The notes below the pieces were generated by a model. The model was not told the origin of the DNA. It did not search any database and saw only the letters and a program-made list of their open reading frames with translations. Of a stretch of 34,545 nt of DNA, positions 7,599-17,400 are shown in pieces. The position numbers and the translations under genes are program-made. Numbering within the stretch: the stretch's first letter is position 1; every line of letters begins with the position of its first letter. This DNA is from Candidatus Omnitrophota bacterium (GTDB lineage: Bacteria > Omnitrophota > Gorgyraeia > Zapsychrales > Zapsychraceae), in NCBI GenBank assembly GCA_015233495.1, contig JADFXQ010000018.1:1-34545 (forward strand). Reading direction: 5' to 3'.

Positions 7599-10500
7599 AT
7601 GATTATTTCTGAAACAAAAAAACAAGGGCTTTATAACCCTGCTACCGAGCATGACGCTTGCGGGGTGGGGTTTGTGGCGCAGATTAAGGGAAAGCAAACG
7701 CATCAGATTATTCTCGACGGCATTCAGATCTTGGAAAATTTGACGCACCGCGGCGCGACCGGATCGGACGCGAAGACCGGTGACGGCGCGGGGCTGCTTT
7801 TACAGATGCCGGATAAGTTTTTGCGTAAGGAATGCGAAAGGCTGCGTATCGCCTTGCCGGGTTTTGGGGATTATGGCTGCGGGATAGTTTTTTTGCCTAC
7901 GGTTCTGGAGGCGCGCAACACGATCCAAAAATGGCTGGAGCAGATTGTGCGCGAAGAAGGACAAAGACTGCTGGGCTGGCGCGCTGTACCGCATAATCCT
8001 GAGGCAATCGGCACGGTGGCGCGGTCGCTGATGCCGGATTTTAAGCAGGTTTTTATCGGCCGGGGACCGGACACCCTTCCGGAAATGTTTGATCGCAAAC
8101 TTTTTGTGATCCGCAAACGGCTGTATACCAAGGTGCGGGCCTCGGTTTTGGACCAGCGCCGTTATTATTACGTTTGTTCTTTGTCGTCGAAAACTATGGT
8201 TTATAAAGGGCAGCTGATGGCGGAACAGCTGCGGGGATTTTTTCCGGATTTGGAATCCCCGGATATGGAATCCGCGCTGGCTTTGGTCCATTCGCGGTAC
8301 AGTACCAACACATTTCCTTCGTGGGGCTTGGCGCATCCGTTTCGGCTGATCGCGCATAACGGCGAGATCAACACTTTGCGCGGCAATGTCAACTGGATGC
8401 GGGCTCGGGAAAAACAGTTTCGCTCTCCGGCGTTTGGCGAGGATATTAAAAAAATTTCCCCGGTGGTCGCGCCGGATTTGAGTGATTCCGCGACGTTTGA
8501 TAATGCCTTGGAGATGCTGGTTTTATCCGGCCGCAGTTTGCCGCACGCGATCATGATGATGATCCCGGAAGCGCACAGCGGCCATGAGTCGATGGACGCG
8601 GCGAAGAAGGCGTTTTATGAATATCATTCTTGTTTGCTGGAACCGTGGGACGGCCCGGCATCGATTGCGTTCAGCGATGGACGGTATATTGGAGCGGTCT
8701 TGGACCGCAATGGCCTGCGGCCGTCGCGGTTTTTGGTTACCAAAGATGATGTGGTGGTGATGGCGTCGGAAACTGGCGTGCTGGATATTCCGGCGGCTAA
8801 TGTTTTGACCAAGGGCCGGCTTCAGCCGGGAAAAATGTTTCTGGTGGACACGCGCGAAGGCCGGATCATCGATGACGCGGAGTTGAAAAAAGATTACGCC
8901 TCCCGCCAGCCTTACGGCGAATGGATCAAAGACAACGTGGTGGATCTGGACGCTTTGCCGGATCCGGAGCAATATCCGGGATATGAAGCTAAAACTATCC
9001 TCGAGCGGCAGCGCGCTTTTGGGTATACGATCGAAGATTTGAAAGTTGTGTTTCACCCGATGGTCACCAGCGGCATTGAAGCGACCGGGTCAATGGGCAA
9101 TGACACGCCTTTGGCGGTTTTGTCGAAACGGCCGCAACTGCTGTACAATTATTTTAAACAATTGTTCGCCCAAGTCACCAATCCGCCGATCGACGCTATT
9201 CGCGAAGAAATTGTCATGTCGGAAGAAGTGATGCTGGGAGCAGAAGGCAATCTTTTGGCAGAGACCCCGGAGCATTGCCGGCGCTTGCGTCTGCGGCGGC
9301 CGATTTTGACGAATAAAGATCTGGAAAAAATCAAACAAGTCCACCGGCCGGGTTTAACCAACGCGGTTTTGCCGATTAGCTTTCCGGTTGCCGCCGGTAC
9401 TCAAGGGCTGGCCGCGGCTATGGAGGAGTTGTTTCAGGAGGCGGACGCCGCGATAGAACAAGGGCATGCCATTTTGATTTTATCAGACCGCGGCGTGAAT
9501 AAAGACCAGGCTCCGATCCCGGCTTTGCTGGCTTGCGCGGGCTTGCATCATCATTTGATCCGTAAGCAGAACCGCACCAAGGTGAGTATTGTGGTTGAAA
9601 CCGGCGAAGCGCGGGAGATGCATCATTTCGGGGTTTTGATCGGCTATGGCGCTAACGCGGTTAATCCGTATCTAGCTTTGGAAACTATCCAACAGGAAGT
9701 GGAGAAGGGCGTTTATCCGCCGGGATTGACCTATTACGACGCGCTTAAAAATTATGTGAAGAGCACGCGCAAAGGTTTGTTGAAAATTATTTCCAAGATG
9801 GGAATTTCTACGATTCAATCTTATTGCGGAGCGCAGATTTTTGAGGCGGTAGGGCTCAATGAGGAATTCGTCGAGCAATATTTTACCGCTACCCCGTCGC
9901 GGATTGGCGGTATCGGGATTGACACGATTGCCCGGGAGGTGTTGCTGCGGCATGAGGCGGCGTTTCCCCGGGAAGAAAAACGCCAAGATCAAATGTTAGA
10001 CGTGGGCGGTGATTATCAATGGCGGATATCCGGAGAATATCATCAGATCAATCCGGAAACCATTGCTAAGTTGCATTTCGCGGTGAGGACAAAGAATAAA
10101 GCGGCTTATGACAAATTCGCGGCGTATTTGAACAACCGCGAAACCAATTTGGCGAGTATCCGCGGTTTGCTGCGCTTTAAGCCGGGGAAAGCTGTTCCGT
10201 TGGCGGAGGTGGAGCCGGCCGCGGAAATCGTCAAGCGTTTCGCAACGGGCGCCATGTCTTATGGCTCGATTTCCAAAGAGGCGCATGAGTGCATGGCAAT
10301 TGCCATGAACCGGTTGGGCGGATTTTCCAACACCGGTGAGGGCGGGGAAGATCCCGAGCGGTTTAAACGCGACGCGAACGGCGACTGGCGCCGCAGCCGG
10401 ATCAAGCAGGTGGCGCAGGGCCGGTTTGGCGTGACGATTGAATATTTGGCAAATTCGGATCAGATGCAGATCAAGATGGCGCAGGGCGCGAAACCCGGAG

Positions 10501-12170
10501 AGGGCGGACAATTGCCCGGGCATAAGGTGAGCAAGGAAATCGCCCATACCCGGCACACTACGCCGGGCGTGCAATTGATTTCGCCGCCGCCGCATCATGA
10601 TATTTATTCGATCGAGGATTTGGCGCAATTGATTTATGATTTGAAAAACGCTAATCCCGAAGCGGACGTGAGTGTCAAATTGGTTTCGGAAGTCGGCGTG
10701 GGCACGGTTGCGGCGGGGGTGTCCAAGGGCAAGGCGGATCATGTTTTGATCAGCGGGTATGAAGGCGGGACAGGCGCTTCGCCGCAGACCTCGATCAAAC
10801 ACGCAGGTTTGCCGATGGAATTGGGCATCGCGGAAACCCAGCAGGTTTTGGTGATGAATGATTTGCGCGGCCGGATCCGCGTGCAGGCGGACGGCCAGAT
10901 CCGCACCGGCAGAGACGTGGTGATTACGGCGATGTTGGGAGCGGATGAGTTCGGGTTCGCGACTATCGCCTTGATTTCTTTAGGGTGCATGATGCTGCGC
11001 AAGTGCCATCAAAATGCCTGTTCCGTCGGGATTGCCACCCAGGATCCGGAATTGCGCAAGAAATTTAAAGGACAGCCCGAGCATCTGGTGAATTATTTTA
11101 TGTTTGTCGCAGAGGAAATCCGGGAAATCATGGCGAGTCTGGGATTTCGGAAATTCGAGGATATGGTAGGTCGTTCAGATATGCTGGACGCGGTAGACGC
11201 CATCGAACATTGGAAGGCCAAGGGATTTGATCTTACCAACATTTTGCATCAGCCGGACGTGCCGGAATATGTGGCGCGGCGGCACACCGGCCGACAGAAT
11301 CATGGTTTGGAAAAAGTTTTGGACCGGGAGTTAATTCGTTTATGCTCGGCGGCGATTGAGAAAAAACAACCGGTAACGCTGGATATGCCGATCCGCAATA
11401 TTAACCGTACGGTAGGCACGACGTTGAGCTCAACGATTGCTAAAAAATATGGTCTGGAAGGTTTACCGAAAGACACTATTCAAATCACGTTTCGCGGTTC
11501 CGCCGGCCAGAGTTTTGGCGCGTTTTTAAGCCAGGGCGTGACGCTGAATTTGATCGGCGACGCGAATGATTATCTGGGCAAAGGCTTATCCGGCGGCCGG
11601 ATCGTGGTGGTGCCGCCCACCGGTGACGGAGTGACGCTGGTGCCGGAGCGGAATATTATCGTTGGAAACGTCCTGCTCTATGGCGCGGTGGTTGGCGAGG
11701 CGTTTATTCGCGGAATTGCCGGCGAGCGTTTCGCGGTGCGCAATAGCGGGGCGGCCGCGGTGGTGGAAGGCGTAGGCGATCATGGATGCGAATATATGAC
11801 GGGCGGCCGGGTGGTGGTGTTGGGTCCGACGGGTCGGAATTTCGCGGCTGGCATGAGCGGCGGGATCGCTTATGTTTGGGACAGACAGGGGGATTTTAAA
11901 GTCCGTTGTAATAAAGAAATGGTCGAGCTGTTCGCGGTTGAGCATAAAAAAGATTGCGCGGAACTGCACCGGTTGATCACGAAACATTTTAAGTACACGC
12001 AGAGCACGGTCGCGAAATATGTTCTCGATCATTGGCAGGAGGAGCTGGCGAAATTCGTCAAGATTTTCCCGGCGGATTATCGCAAGGTTTTGGAAACCAT
12101 GCCGGAGCTGGGAGAGATCCATTTAGACGATGACGCGGATGAGGATGCTTTGAGTTATAGCGACGGGTAA
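7599..12170 (+). CDS. gltB: Glutamate synthase, large (alpha) subunit
   Basis: With GltD it converts 2-oxoglutarate and glutamine into two glutamates. The 1,523-residue length is full size. Residues 1 to about 420 are the Ntn-type glutaminase; the nucleophile is Cys21 in EHDACGVGF, so a 20-residue propeptide must be removed. A central domain and the FMN-binding synthase domain follow ([32 protein letters not shown]). The 3Fe-4S ligands are Cys1130, Cys1136 and Cys1141 in the canonical CX5CX4C spacing. The C-terminus is the beta-helix GXGXG domain ([17 protein letters not shown]). A GGGAAAGAA site precedes the start. With glnA it forms the complete GS-GOGAT cycle. Confidence 0.97.
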   Translation: MIISETKKQGLYNPATEHDACGVGFVAQIKGKQTHQIILDGIQILENLTHRGATGSDAKTGDGAGLLLQMPDKFLRKECERLRIALPGFGDYGCGIVFLPTVLEARNTIQKWLEQIVREEGQRLLGWRAVPHNPEAIGTVARSLMPDFKQVFIGRGPDTLPEMFDRKLFVIRKRLYTKVRASVLDQRRYYYVCSLSSKTMVYKGQLMAEQLRGFFPDLESPDMESALALVHSRYSTNTFPSWGLAHPFRLIAHNGEINTLRGNVNWMRAREKQFRSPAFGEDIKKISPVVAPDLSDSATFDNALEMLVLSGRSLPHAIMMMIPEAHSGHESMDAAKKAFYEYHSCLLEPWDGPASIAFSDGRYIGAVLDRNGLRPSRFLVTKDDVVVMASETGVLDIPAANVLTKGRLQPGKMFLVDTREGRIIDDAELKKDYASRQPYGEWIKDNVVDLDALPDPEQYPGYEAKTILERQRAFGYTIEDLKVVFHPMVTSGIEATGSMGNDTPLAVLSKRPQLLYNYFKQLFAQVTNPPIDAIREEIVMSEEVMLGAEGNLLAETPEHCRRLRLRRPILTNKDLEKIKQVHRPGLTNAVLPISFPVAAGTQGLAAAMEELFQEADAAIEQGHAILILSDRGVNKDQAPIPALLACAGLHHHLIRKQNRTKVSIVVETGEAREMHHFGVLIGYGANAVNPYLALETIQQEVEKGVYPPGLTYYDALKNYVKSTRKGLLKIISKMGISTIQSYCGAQIFEAVGLNEEFVEQYFTATPSRIGGIGIDTIAREVLLRHEAAFPREEKRQDQMLDVGGDYQWRISGEYHQINPETIAKLHFAVRTKNKAAYDKFAAYLNNRETNLASIRGLLRFKPGKAVPLAEVEPAAEIVKRFATGAMSYGSISKEAHECMAIAMNRLGGFSNTGEGGEDPERFKRDANGDWRRSRIKQVAQGRFGVTIEYLANSDQMQIKMAQGAKPGEGGQLPGHKVSKEIAHTRHTTPGVQLISPPPHHDIYSIEDLAQLIYDLKNANPEADVSVKLVSEVGVGTVAAGVSKGKADHVLISGYEGGTGASPQTSIKHAGLPMELGIAETQQVLVMNDLRGRIRVQADGQIRTGRDVVITAMLGADEFGFATIALISLGCMMLRKCHQNACSVGIATQDPELRKKFKGQPEHLVNYFMFVAEEIREIMASLGFRKFEDMVGRSDMLDAVDAIEHWKAKGFDLTNILHQPDVPEYVARRHTGRQNHGLEKVLDRELIRLCSAAIEKKQPVTLDMPIRNINRTVGTTLSSTIAKKYGLEGLPKDTIQITFRGSAGQSFGAFLSQGVTLNLIGDANDYLGKGLSGGRIVVVPPTGDGVTLVPERNIIVGNVLLYGAVVGEAFIRGIAGERFAVRNSGAAAVVEGVGDHGCEYMTGGRVVVLGPTGRNFAAGMSGGIAYVWDRQGDFKVRCNKEMVELFAVEHKKDCAELHRLITKHFKYTQSTVAKYVLDHWQEELAKFVKIFPADYRKVLETMPELGEIHLDDDADEDALSYSDG

Positions 12171-12190
12171 ATCGTGATGGGTTCGTACCT

Positions 12191-12290
12191 TTTGGCGCGC
12201 GGTTTTGGTTGCGGAGTGCCGCTGGTTTCGACGCTGGAGCGTTGTTGTGGAAATTGTATAAAAGTATTTAGCTGCTTGTGTCTTGTGTCT
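12191..12290. repeat. Repeat remnants in the gltB-gltD spacer
   Basis: TTTTGGCGCGCGGTTTT (12191-12207) matches the right border of the long hairpin repeats, and GTGTCTTGTGTCT (12278-12290) matches the arm of the element at 2341-2482. The spacer is 136 bases and contains no gene or clear terminator, so gltB and gltD are probably co-transcribed. Confidence 0.45.
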
Positions 12291-12306
12291 ATAAAAAGAG
12301 GAGCTT

Positions 12307-13728
12307 ATGGGCGAAGTCAAGGGATTCATGACTATTGACCGGAAGGATTTTAGCAAGGAGCCGGTTGCGAAACGGTTAAAACATTGGGACGAATTTACCC
12401 AACGTTTGCCAGAAGCGGATTTGCAAAAACAAGGCAGCCGGTGTATGGATTGCGGCGTGCCGTTTTGTCATTGGGGCTGTCCGGTCAGTAATATTATTCC
12501 GGATTGGAATGATCTGGTTTATCAGGGACGCTGGGAAGAGGCGTTGGAGCGTTTGCATAAGACGAATAATTTCCCGGAAATTACCGGACGGATCTGTCCG
12601 GCGCCGTGCGAAAATTCTTGCGTGCTGGGATACAATTATCCGGCGGTGTCGATTAAAAATATCGAGTTGTCGATCATTGAAAAAGCGTTTGAGCAAGGCT
12701 GGGTGGTGCCCAGGCCGCCCAAGACGCGCACCGGAAAAAAAGTCGCGGTAATCGGCGCCGGGCCGGCGGGTTTGGCGGCCGCGGACCAATTGAATAAATA
12801 TGGTCACAGCGTTACGGTCTATGAGAAGAACGAGGAGGTCGGCGGGATTTTGCGCTTCGGCATTCCGGATTTTAAGCTGAATAAAAATGTGATCCGCCGC
12901 CGGGTGAAGTTGATGGAACAGGAAGGCGTGGTCTTTAAAACCAAGACGCACGTCGGCATCGACGTGAAATTGGATGACCTGCGCCGCAAATTTGACGCGG
13001 TCCTGTTGAGCGGCGGCGCGGAAAAATGCCGCGACCTGACAATTCCCGGACGGGAATTTAAAGGCGTATATCAGGCCATGGAATATCTGCCCCAGCAGAA
13101 CCGAATCAACAGCGGTTGGAAAATTCCGGCAGGGCAGCGCATTGACGCCAAAGGCAAACGCGTGGTCGTGCTGGGCGGCGGTGATACGGGCGCGGATTGC
13201 GTAGGCACTGCCAACCGGCAAGGCGCTTTATCAGTGAAACAATTTGAACTTATGCCCAAACCTCCCCAGGAACGTTCGGCAGACAATCCTTGGCCACAAT
13301 GGGCCTTGATTGAACGCACCTCGACTTCGCATGAAGAGGGTGTGGAACGCGATTATTGCATTGCCACCAAAAGTTTTAGCGGCGCGAACGGCATACTGCA
13401 AAAATTACACGCGGCGCGTCTTGAATTTGGCGAAAAAGACAGCCAAGGCCGCCGTCCCATGAAAGAAATCCCGGGCTCGGAATTCACCGTGGAATGCGAT
13501 TTGGTGTTTTTAGCCATGGGTTTTCTCGGCCCGGTCACCGACGGCATGATCAAAGACACCGGGATCGTACTCGACGAGCGCGGGAATATAAAAACCGGCA
13601 AGAATTATATGTCGAGCCTATCCGGTATTTTCGCGGCCGGTGATATGCGCCGGGGCCAATCCCTGGTAGTTTGGGCCATCAACGAAGGCTGCAGCGCCGC
13701 GGAAAATATTAACCAGTGGCTGAAATAG
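12307..13728 (+). CDS. gltD: Glutamate synthase, small (beta) subunit
   Basis: This 473-residue flavoprotein passes NAD(P)H electrons to GltB. The N-terminus carries the 4Fe-4S cysteine clusters [14 protein letters not shown] and [15 protein letters not shown]. The FAD Rossmann motif is [15 protein letters not shown] and the NAD(P)H motif is [12 protein letters not shown]. The C-terminal FAD motif is [19 protein letters not shown]. The start at 12307 follows AAGAGGAGC. It is full length, and its stop lies only 11 bases from the stop of the oppositely oriented antitoxin gene with no terminator between them, so the two transcripts may overlap at their 3' ends. Confidence 0.96.
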   Translation: MGEVKGFMTIDRKDFSKEPVAKRLKHWDEFTQRLPEADLQKQGSRCMDCGVPFCHWGCPVSNIIPDWNDLVYQGRWEEALERLHKTNNFPEITGRICPAPCENSCVLGYNYPAVSIKNIELSIIEKAFEQGWVVPRPPKTRTGKKVAVIGAGPAGLAAADQLNKYGHSVTVYEKNEEVGGILRFGIPDFKLNKNVIRRRVKLMEQEGVVFKTKTHVGIDVKLDDLRRKFDAVLLSGGAEKCRDLTIPGREFKGVYQAMEYLPQQNRINSGWKIPAGQRIDAKGKRVVVLGGGDTGADCVGTANRQGALSVKQFELMPKPPQERSADNPWPQWALIERTSTSHEEGVERDYCIATKSFSGANGILQKLHAARLEFGEKDSQGRRPMKEIPGSEFTVECDLVFLAMGFLGPVTDGMIKDTGIVLDERGNIKTGKNYMSSLSGIFAAGDMRRGQSLVVWAINEGCSAAENINQWLK

Positions 13729-13739
13729 GACTCCGTCCC

Positions 13740-14021
13740 TTAGACCTTTACGGGTACTAAACGGCCGACGACATATTTGTGGAGTATGCTGGACATAAGT
13801 GTTTGATAGGGTATGCCTTCTTCCGCGGCGCGGGAACGCAGGCCGTCTAAATCGCGAGTTGCGATGCGGATGTTGACTCGGCTGTCTTTACGCAGGGTCT
13901 GCGCGGCTGCCATTCGGATAAGTTTTGCTTCTTTGTCGAAATCTTTGCTTGGTTTCCATTTTCCCTGCTCGAAAGATTCTAAAATATCTTTTTCTTCTGG
14001 ATCAAGTTTATAATTTTTCAT
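13740..14021 (-). CDS. Antitoxin of a BrnT-type pair (ribbon-helix-helix/CopG-like)
   Basis: This 93-residue protein should neutralise the toxin encoded just upstream and repress their shared promoter. The N-terminal half (EEKDILESFEQGKWKPSKDF) is the acidic toxin-binding part seen in this antitoxin group. The C-terminal half (RVNIRIATRDLDGLRSRAAEE then GIPYQTLMSSILHKYVVG) reads as a ribbon-helix-helix DNA-binding fold. Its start overlaps the 3' end of the toxin gene by 14 bases, a tight coupled order with toxin first. It is convergent with gltD. Function is assigned from family resemblance. Confidence 0.8.
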   Translation of the reverse strand: MKNYKLDPEEKDILESFEQGKWKPSKDFDKEAKLIRMAAAQTLRKDSRVNIRIATRDLDGLRSRAAEEGIPYQTLMSSILHKYVVGRLVPVKV

Positions 14022-14298
14022 AATTGCCTCCCGGGTTAAAATAATTTTTTGTTGCTTTGCGGCTGGGAATAATTGTTTTTAGGAAGTACCCTTCTGTTGT
14101 TTTCACGCAAGGCACAATGTAAATATAATTACGCCAACAGACGATCATTAATTTTTGATGAGGGTATTTATTGTGATTTGGATGGTCGATTAAATCAATC
14201 AGCCCATTGTTTTCCAGCGCAATGGCGATTTCTTCGAAACGAATACCGCGTTCTTCTTCCAATCGGTTGTTTTTCGCGTCATTCCAATCAAGGATCAT
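14008..14298 (-). CDS. BrnT-like toxin (COG2929 type)
   Basis: The protein has 96 residues, the usual size. The N-terminus MILDWNDAKNNRLEEERGIRFEEI is the family's WD..KN...RGI.FEE signature, and the strands KLMIVCWRNYIYIVPCV and FLKTIIPSRKATKNY complete the RelE-like fold. BrnT proteins are ribonuclease toxins, so this is probably a translation-inhibiting RNase, by analogy only. No Shine-Dalgarno site is seen; the promoter places the transcript start at or next to the ATG, so the mRNA looks leaderless. It sits between gltD and the giant-protein gene and is an accessory insertion in the nitrogen block. Confidence 0.82.
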   Translation of the reverse strand: MILDWNDAKNNRLEEERGIRFEEIAIALENNGLIDLIDHPNHNKYPHQKLMIVCWRNYIYIVPCVKTTEGYFLKTIIPSRKATKNYFNPGGNYEKL

Positions 14299-14304
14299 AA
14301 TAAA

Positions 14305-14333
14305 AATATACTACAATGTGTGCCTTTTGTCAA
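14305..14333 (-). promoter_or_regulatory. Promoter of the toxin-antitoxin operon, leaderless geometry
   Basis: On the minus strand TTGACA (14333-14328) and TATATT (14310-14305) are 17 bases apart. A start site seven bases past the -10 box falls at 14298, the first base of the toxin start codon. Confidence 0.7.
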
Positions 14334-14348
14334 TTATTTCTCAAAAAC

Positions 14349-14376
14349 TTGTTTTTTCGCAAAAATGTGCTATATT
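14349..14376 (+). promoter_or_regulatory. Probable promoter of the giant-protein gene
   Basis: TTGTTT (14349-14354) and TATATT (14371-14376) are 16 bases apart, divergent from the toxin promoter. The gene's Shine-Dalgarno AAGGAG lies further down at about 14420-14425. Confidence 0.5.
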
Positions 14377-14434
14377 TGAAACGCTTTTTGATTTATTAAG
14401 CTCTAAAACCCCATATTGACAAGGAGTTAACATC

Positions 14435-17400
14435 ATGAGGTGCCGCTTCTCCCGTAGCCGTAAAAGTTTGTTACGCCGTATTTTTCATGCAGTATTTTTG
14501 CTGGTTTTTCTATTCAGTTCCGTGACGCCCGGGTTTACGCAGAATGTTTTTATGCCCGCGCCCGGCACTATGCTGGCACAGTCAGTGGGTTATGTTCCGG
14601 CCATGATCCGGGGTTTAGTCATCCACCCGGAAAACCCATTGTTGATTGATTTTATCGTTGACAGCGGCCGCGATAAAATCAAAGGCGAGGCCTTGAAGAA
14701 AGAAACCCTCAGGCTGATCCGTTATTTTATGGCGTCTTTAACGGTCCCGGAAAAAGAAATGTGGGTCAATCTTTCGCCCTACGAAAAGAACCGCATTATT
14801 CCCGAGGCGTTCGGCAAAACCGAAATGGGCCGCGATTTACTGGTTCAAGACTATATTTTGAAACAACTCACTGCTTCCTTGATGTATCCGGAGCGCGAGC
14901 TGGGCAAGAATTTCTGGCAGAAGGTTTATAGTCAAGCCAAGGCAAAATTCGGCACCGACGAACTTCCTTATAATACGTTCAACAAAGTCTGGATTGTCCC
15001 GCAAGACGCGGCTGTATATCAGAATGGGACCAAAGTTTTGATCGTAAAAACCCATCTGAAAGTTATGCTGGAACAAGATTATTTGGCGATGTCAAAGGCA
15101 AAAAACGAGGGCAACAATTCCCTTTCCAGCGCAGCGCAGGGAGGCCTGCCTGCCGGTAGGCATGGGGAAGGGGCGGGGGTCAGCGCGGCAGTCAAAGAAG
15201 TGTTGATTCCGGCCATTGAAAAGGAAGTCAATGAAGGCAAGAATTTCGCAAATCTGCGGCAGATTTATAATTCCATGATTCTGGCCGCGTGGTACAAAAT
15301 CAATTTGCGGGAAAGTATTTTAGGCAAGGTTTACGCCGACCAGAACAAGGTCGTCGGGGTTGATCACAATAATCCAAAAGCCAAGGAAGAAATTTATCAG
15401 CAATATGTGCAGGCCTTTAAAAAAGGCGCGTTCGATTATATCAAGGAGGAAGAAAACCCAACCACCGAAGAAACCACCTCCCGCCATTATTTTTCCGGCG
15501 GGGTCACTATGGCGGATCTTGAAGATAGAGTAACAGGACAAATGTCCGGCCCGCGGTCCAGCCCTATCCGGTTGGCTGAAGCGGCGCGGGTCATAAGCAG
15601 TCCGGCCGGAGAACAAAGTGTAGCGCAAGTGGCCCTGGCGGAAGTACCGGATAGTTCTTCGCCGTCCGCGACTGCCGCGGCAGTGACAGCGGATAATCGT
15701 CGGGGATTTGTTATTCAATCGGTGAGAGAGGTTTATCAGGGCAAGATGGAATATACTTTAAATTATCCCGATGGTGAACCCGCCGGACATTTCTCTTTAG
15801 TTAAACATAATTACCAAGGCATCCAAGGAACACAGGCCGTATTCGATGGTAGATGGAGCGTAATACCGCGTGTCAAATTTATACATGCCGAGGGCGAATT
15901 ACCGGCACTCACCGATGCGGTGAAAATATTGTTCAGTCCACAAGATTATTCTGATGCTCAAAAAAGCGAAGCATTGGATACCGTCATCACACATATCCAA
16001 ACCCCGGTAGCCACCTCATCGCAGGCCGGAGCCAGCCTGACCTCGGATGAAGACGAGTTAGGTTCGCCGGCGAGTTCTTCCGCAGTCTCCGCCAGCGGGG
16101 AGGTTGGGAAAGGGTTTTTCGGACGTTCCCGAGATCGGGTTGTTCCGATTGTTTTGCGCATTACACATGGCCGTTATCAACGGTTTTTACAAAAATTGAG
16201 AATTTTACCACAATCTCAAATTCCAACAGCGGATGATTTGATAGCTCGTGATCCGCGGAGATTACGCATCGGGCGCAGTCTGCGTTTTGACGCAAACGGG
16301 TATCAGACTTGGGATTTACCGCATGGGATTTCTTTAATGAAAATGTTGGAAGCCATCAAAGAATATGATATTCGCGGTTTGGACGGCGGAGATGACGTGA
16401 AATTCCCGCAACAAATTGATGAACGCGGATGGCGTTGGTTTGGCCGGGGTTTAGCCAGTATTCCGTTTACATCCGCGGCTCACGATGGACAGACTGTGGG
16501 TCTGGATCCGGGAGACTTTTTTCTGATTGCCGGAGATAATGGCCCGTCTACCGGTGGCTTGCCTGAACAAGTCATAGATGAAGCCGGGAACCTGGTGCCG
16601 AATAAGGACATTTTTGATGCGACCGGCAAACGTCTGCCCAATGTTAAGGCCGCGGTCGCGGAAGGTTTAATGGATACCGGGGTTCATGTCATTGATTTAG
16701 GGATTGTCGGTGCCGGGGCTTTGTACGGCACGATCGACGGATTGTTGGCGGATTTAAAAAAAGATCCCGAAGCTTTTCGGCAAAAATTGGCAGATGCCGG
16801 GATCATTTTATCGGATGAGATGTTCGCGAATTTAAAAAAAGCGAAAGGCGGTCTTTATATCACCCGTAGTCACGTTGAGGTAGGGACCAACGGGATCAAA
16901 CCGAACATCGACGGGATTACGCTTTACGCGGAAATGCTGCAAGCATTGAAGCCATTTATCCTACGTGGTGTCTATCGCGATATTGAGCAATTGGGCGGCC
17001 AGCGCGGCAAATTGATTCAGGACCCGGTGGTAAGGGAAGCGGCCTTGAATATTTACGAGGCTGGTTTGAAACAACAGTTTAAAGAATTGCGTGCTTCTCT
17101 CGACGCCTTGGATCAGCTGGGGCGGGAGCAAGCTCAAAGAGAAGGCAAAAAATATCAACCCAGAATGATCGTTGTCAATTTTAGCGGTGGGTCATTGGCC
17201 GAGACTCGGAGAGCTTCGGGTGAGCAATTTTATGTGAAATTGATGCAAGATATTTTAGGCCCGCATTTAAAACCCATCTTAAGAAGAGAAAGTGACCCCT
17301 GGAACCGGAACGGCGGGTTGGCTGACCCGACGCGGGAAGACGCGTTGGGCGATAAGAAAATGAATGTGATCAAAATTTCCAAAGAAAATCCGCAAGATTT

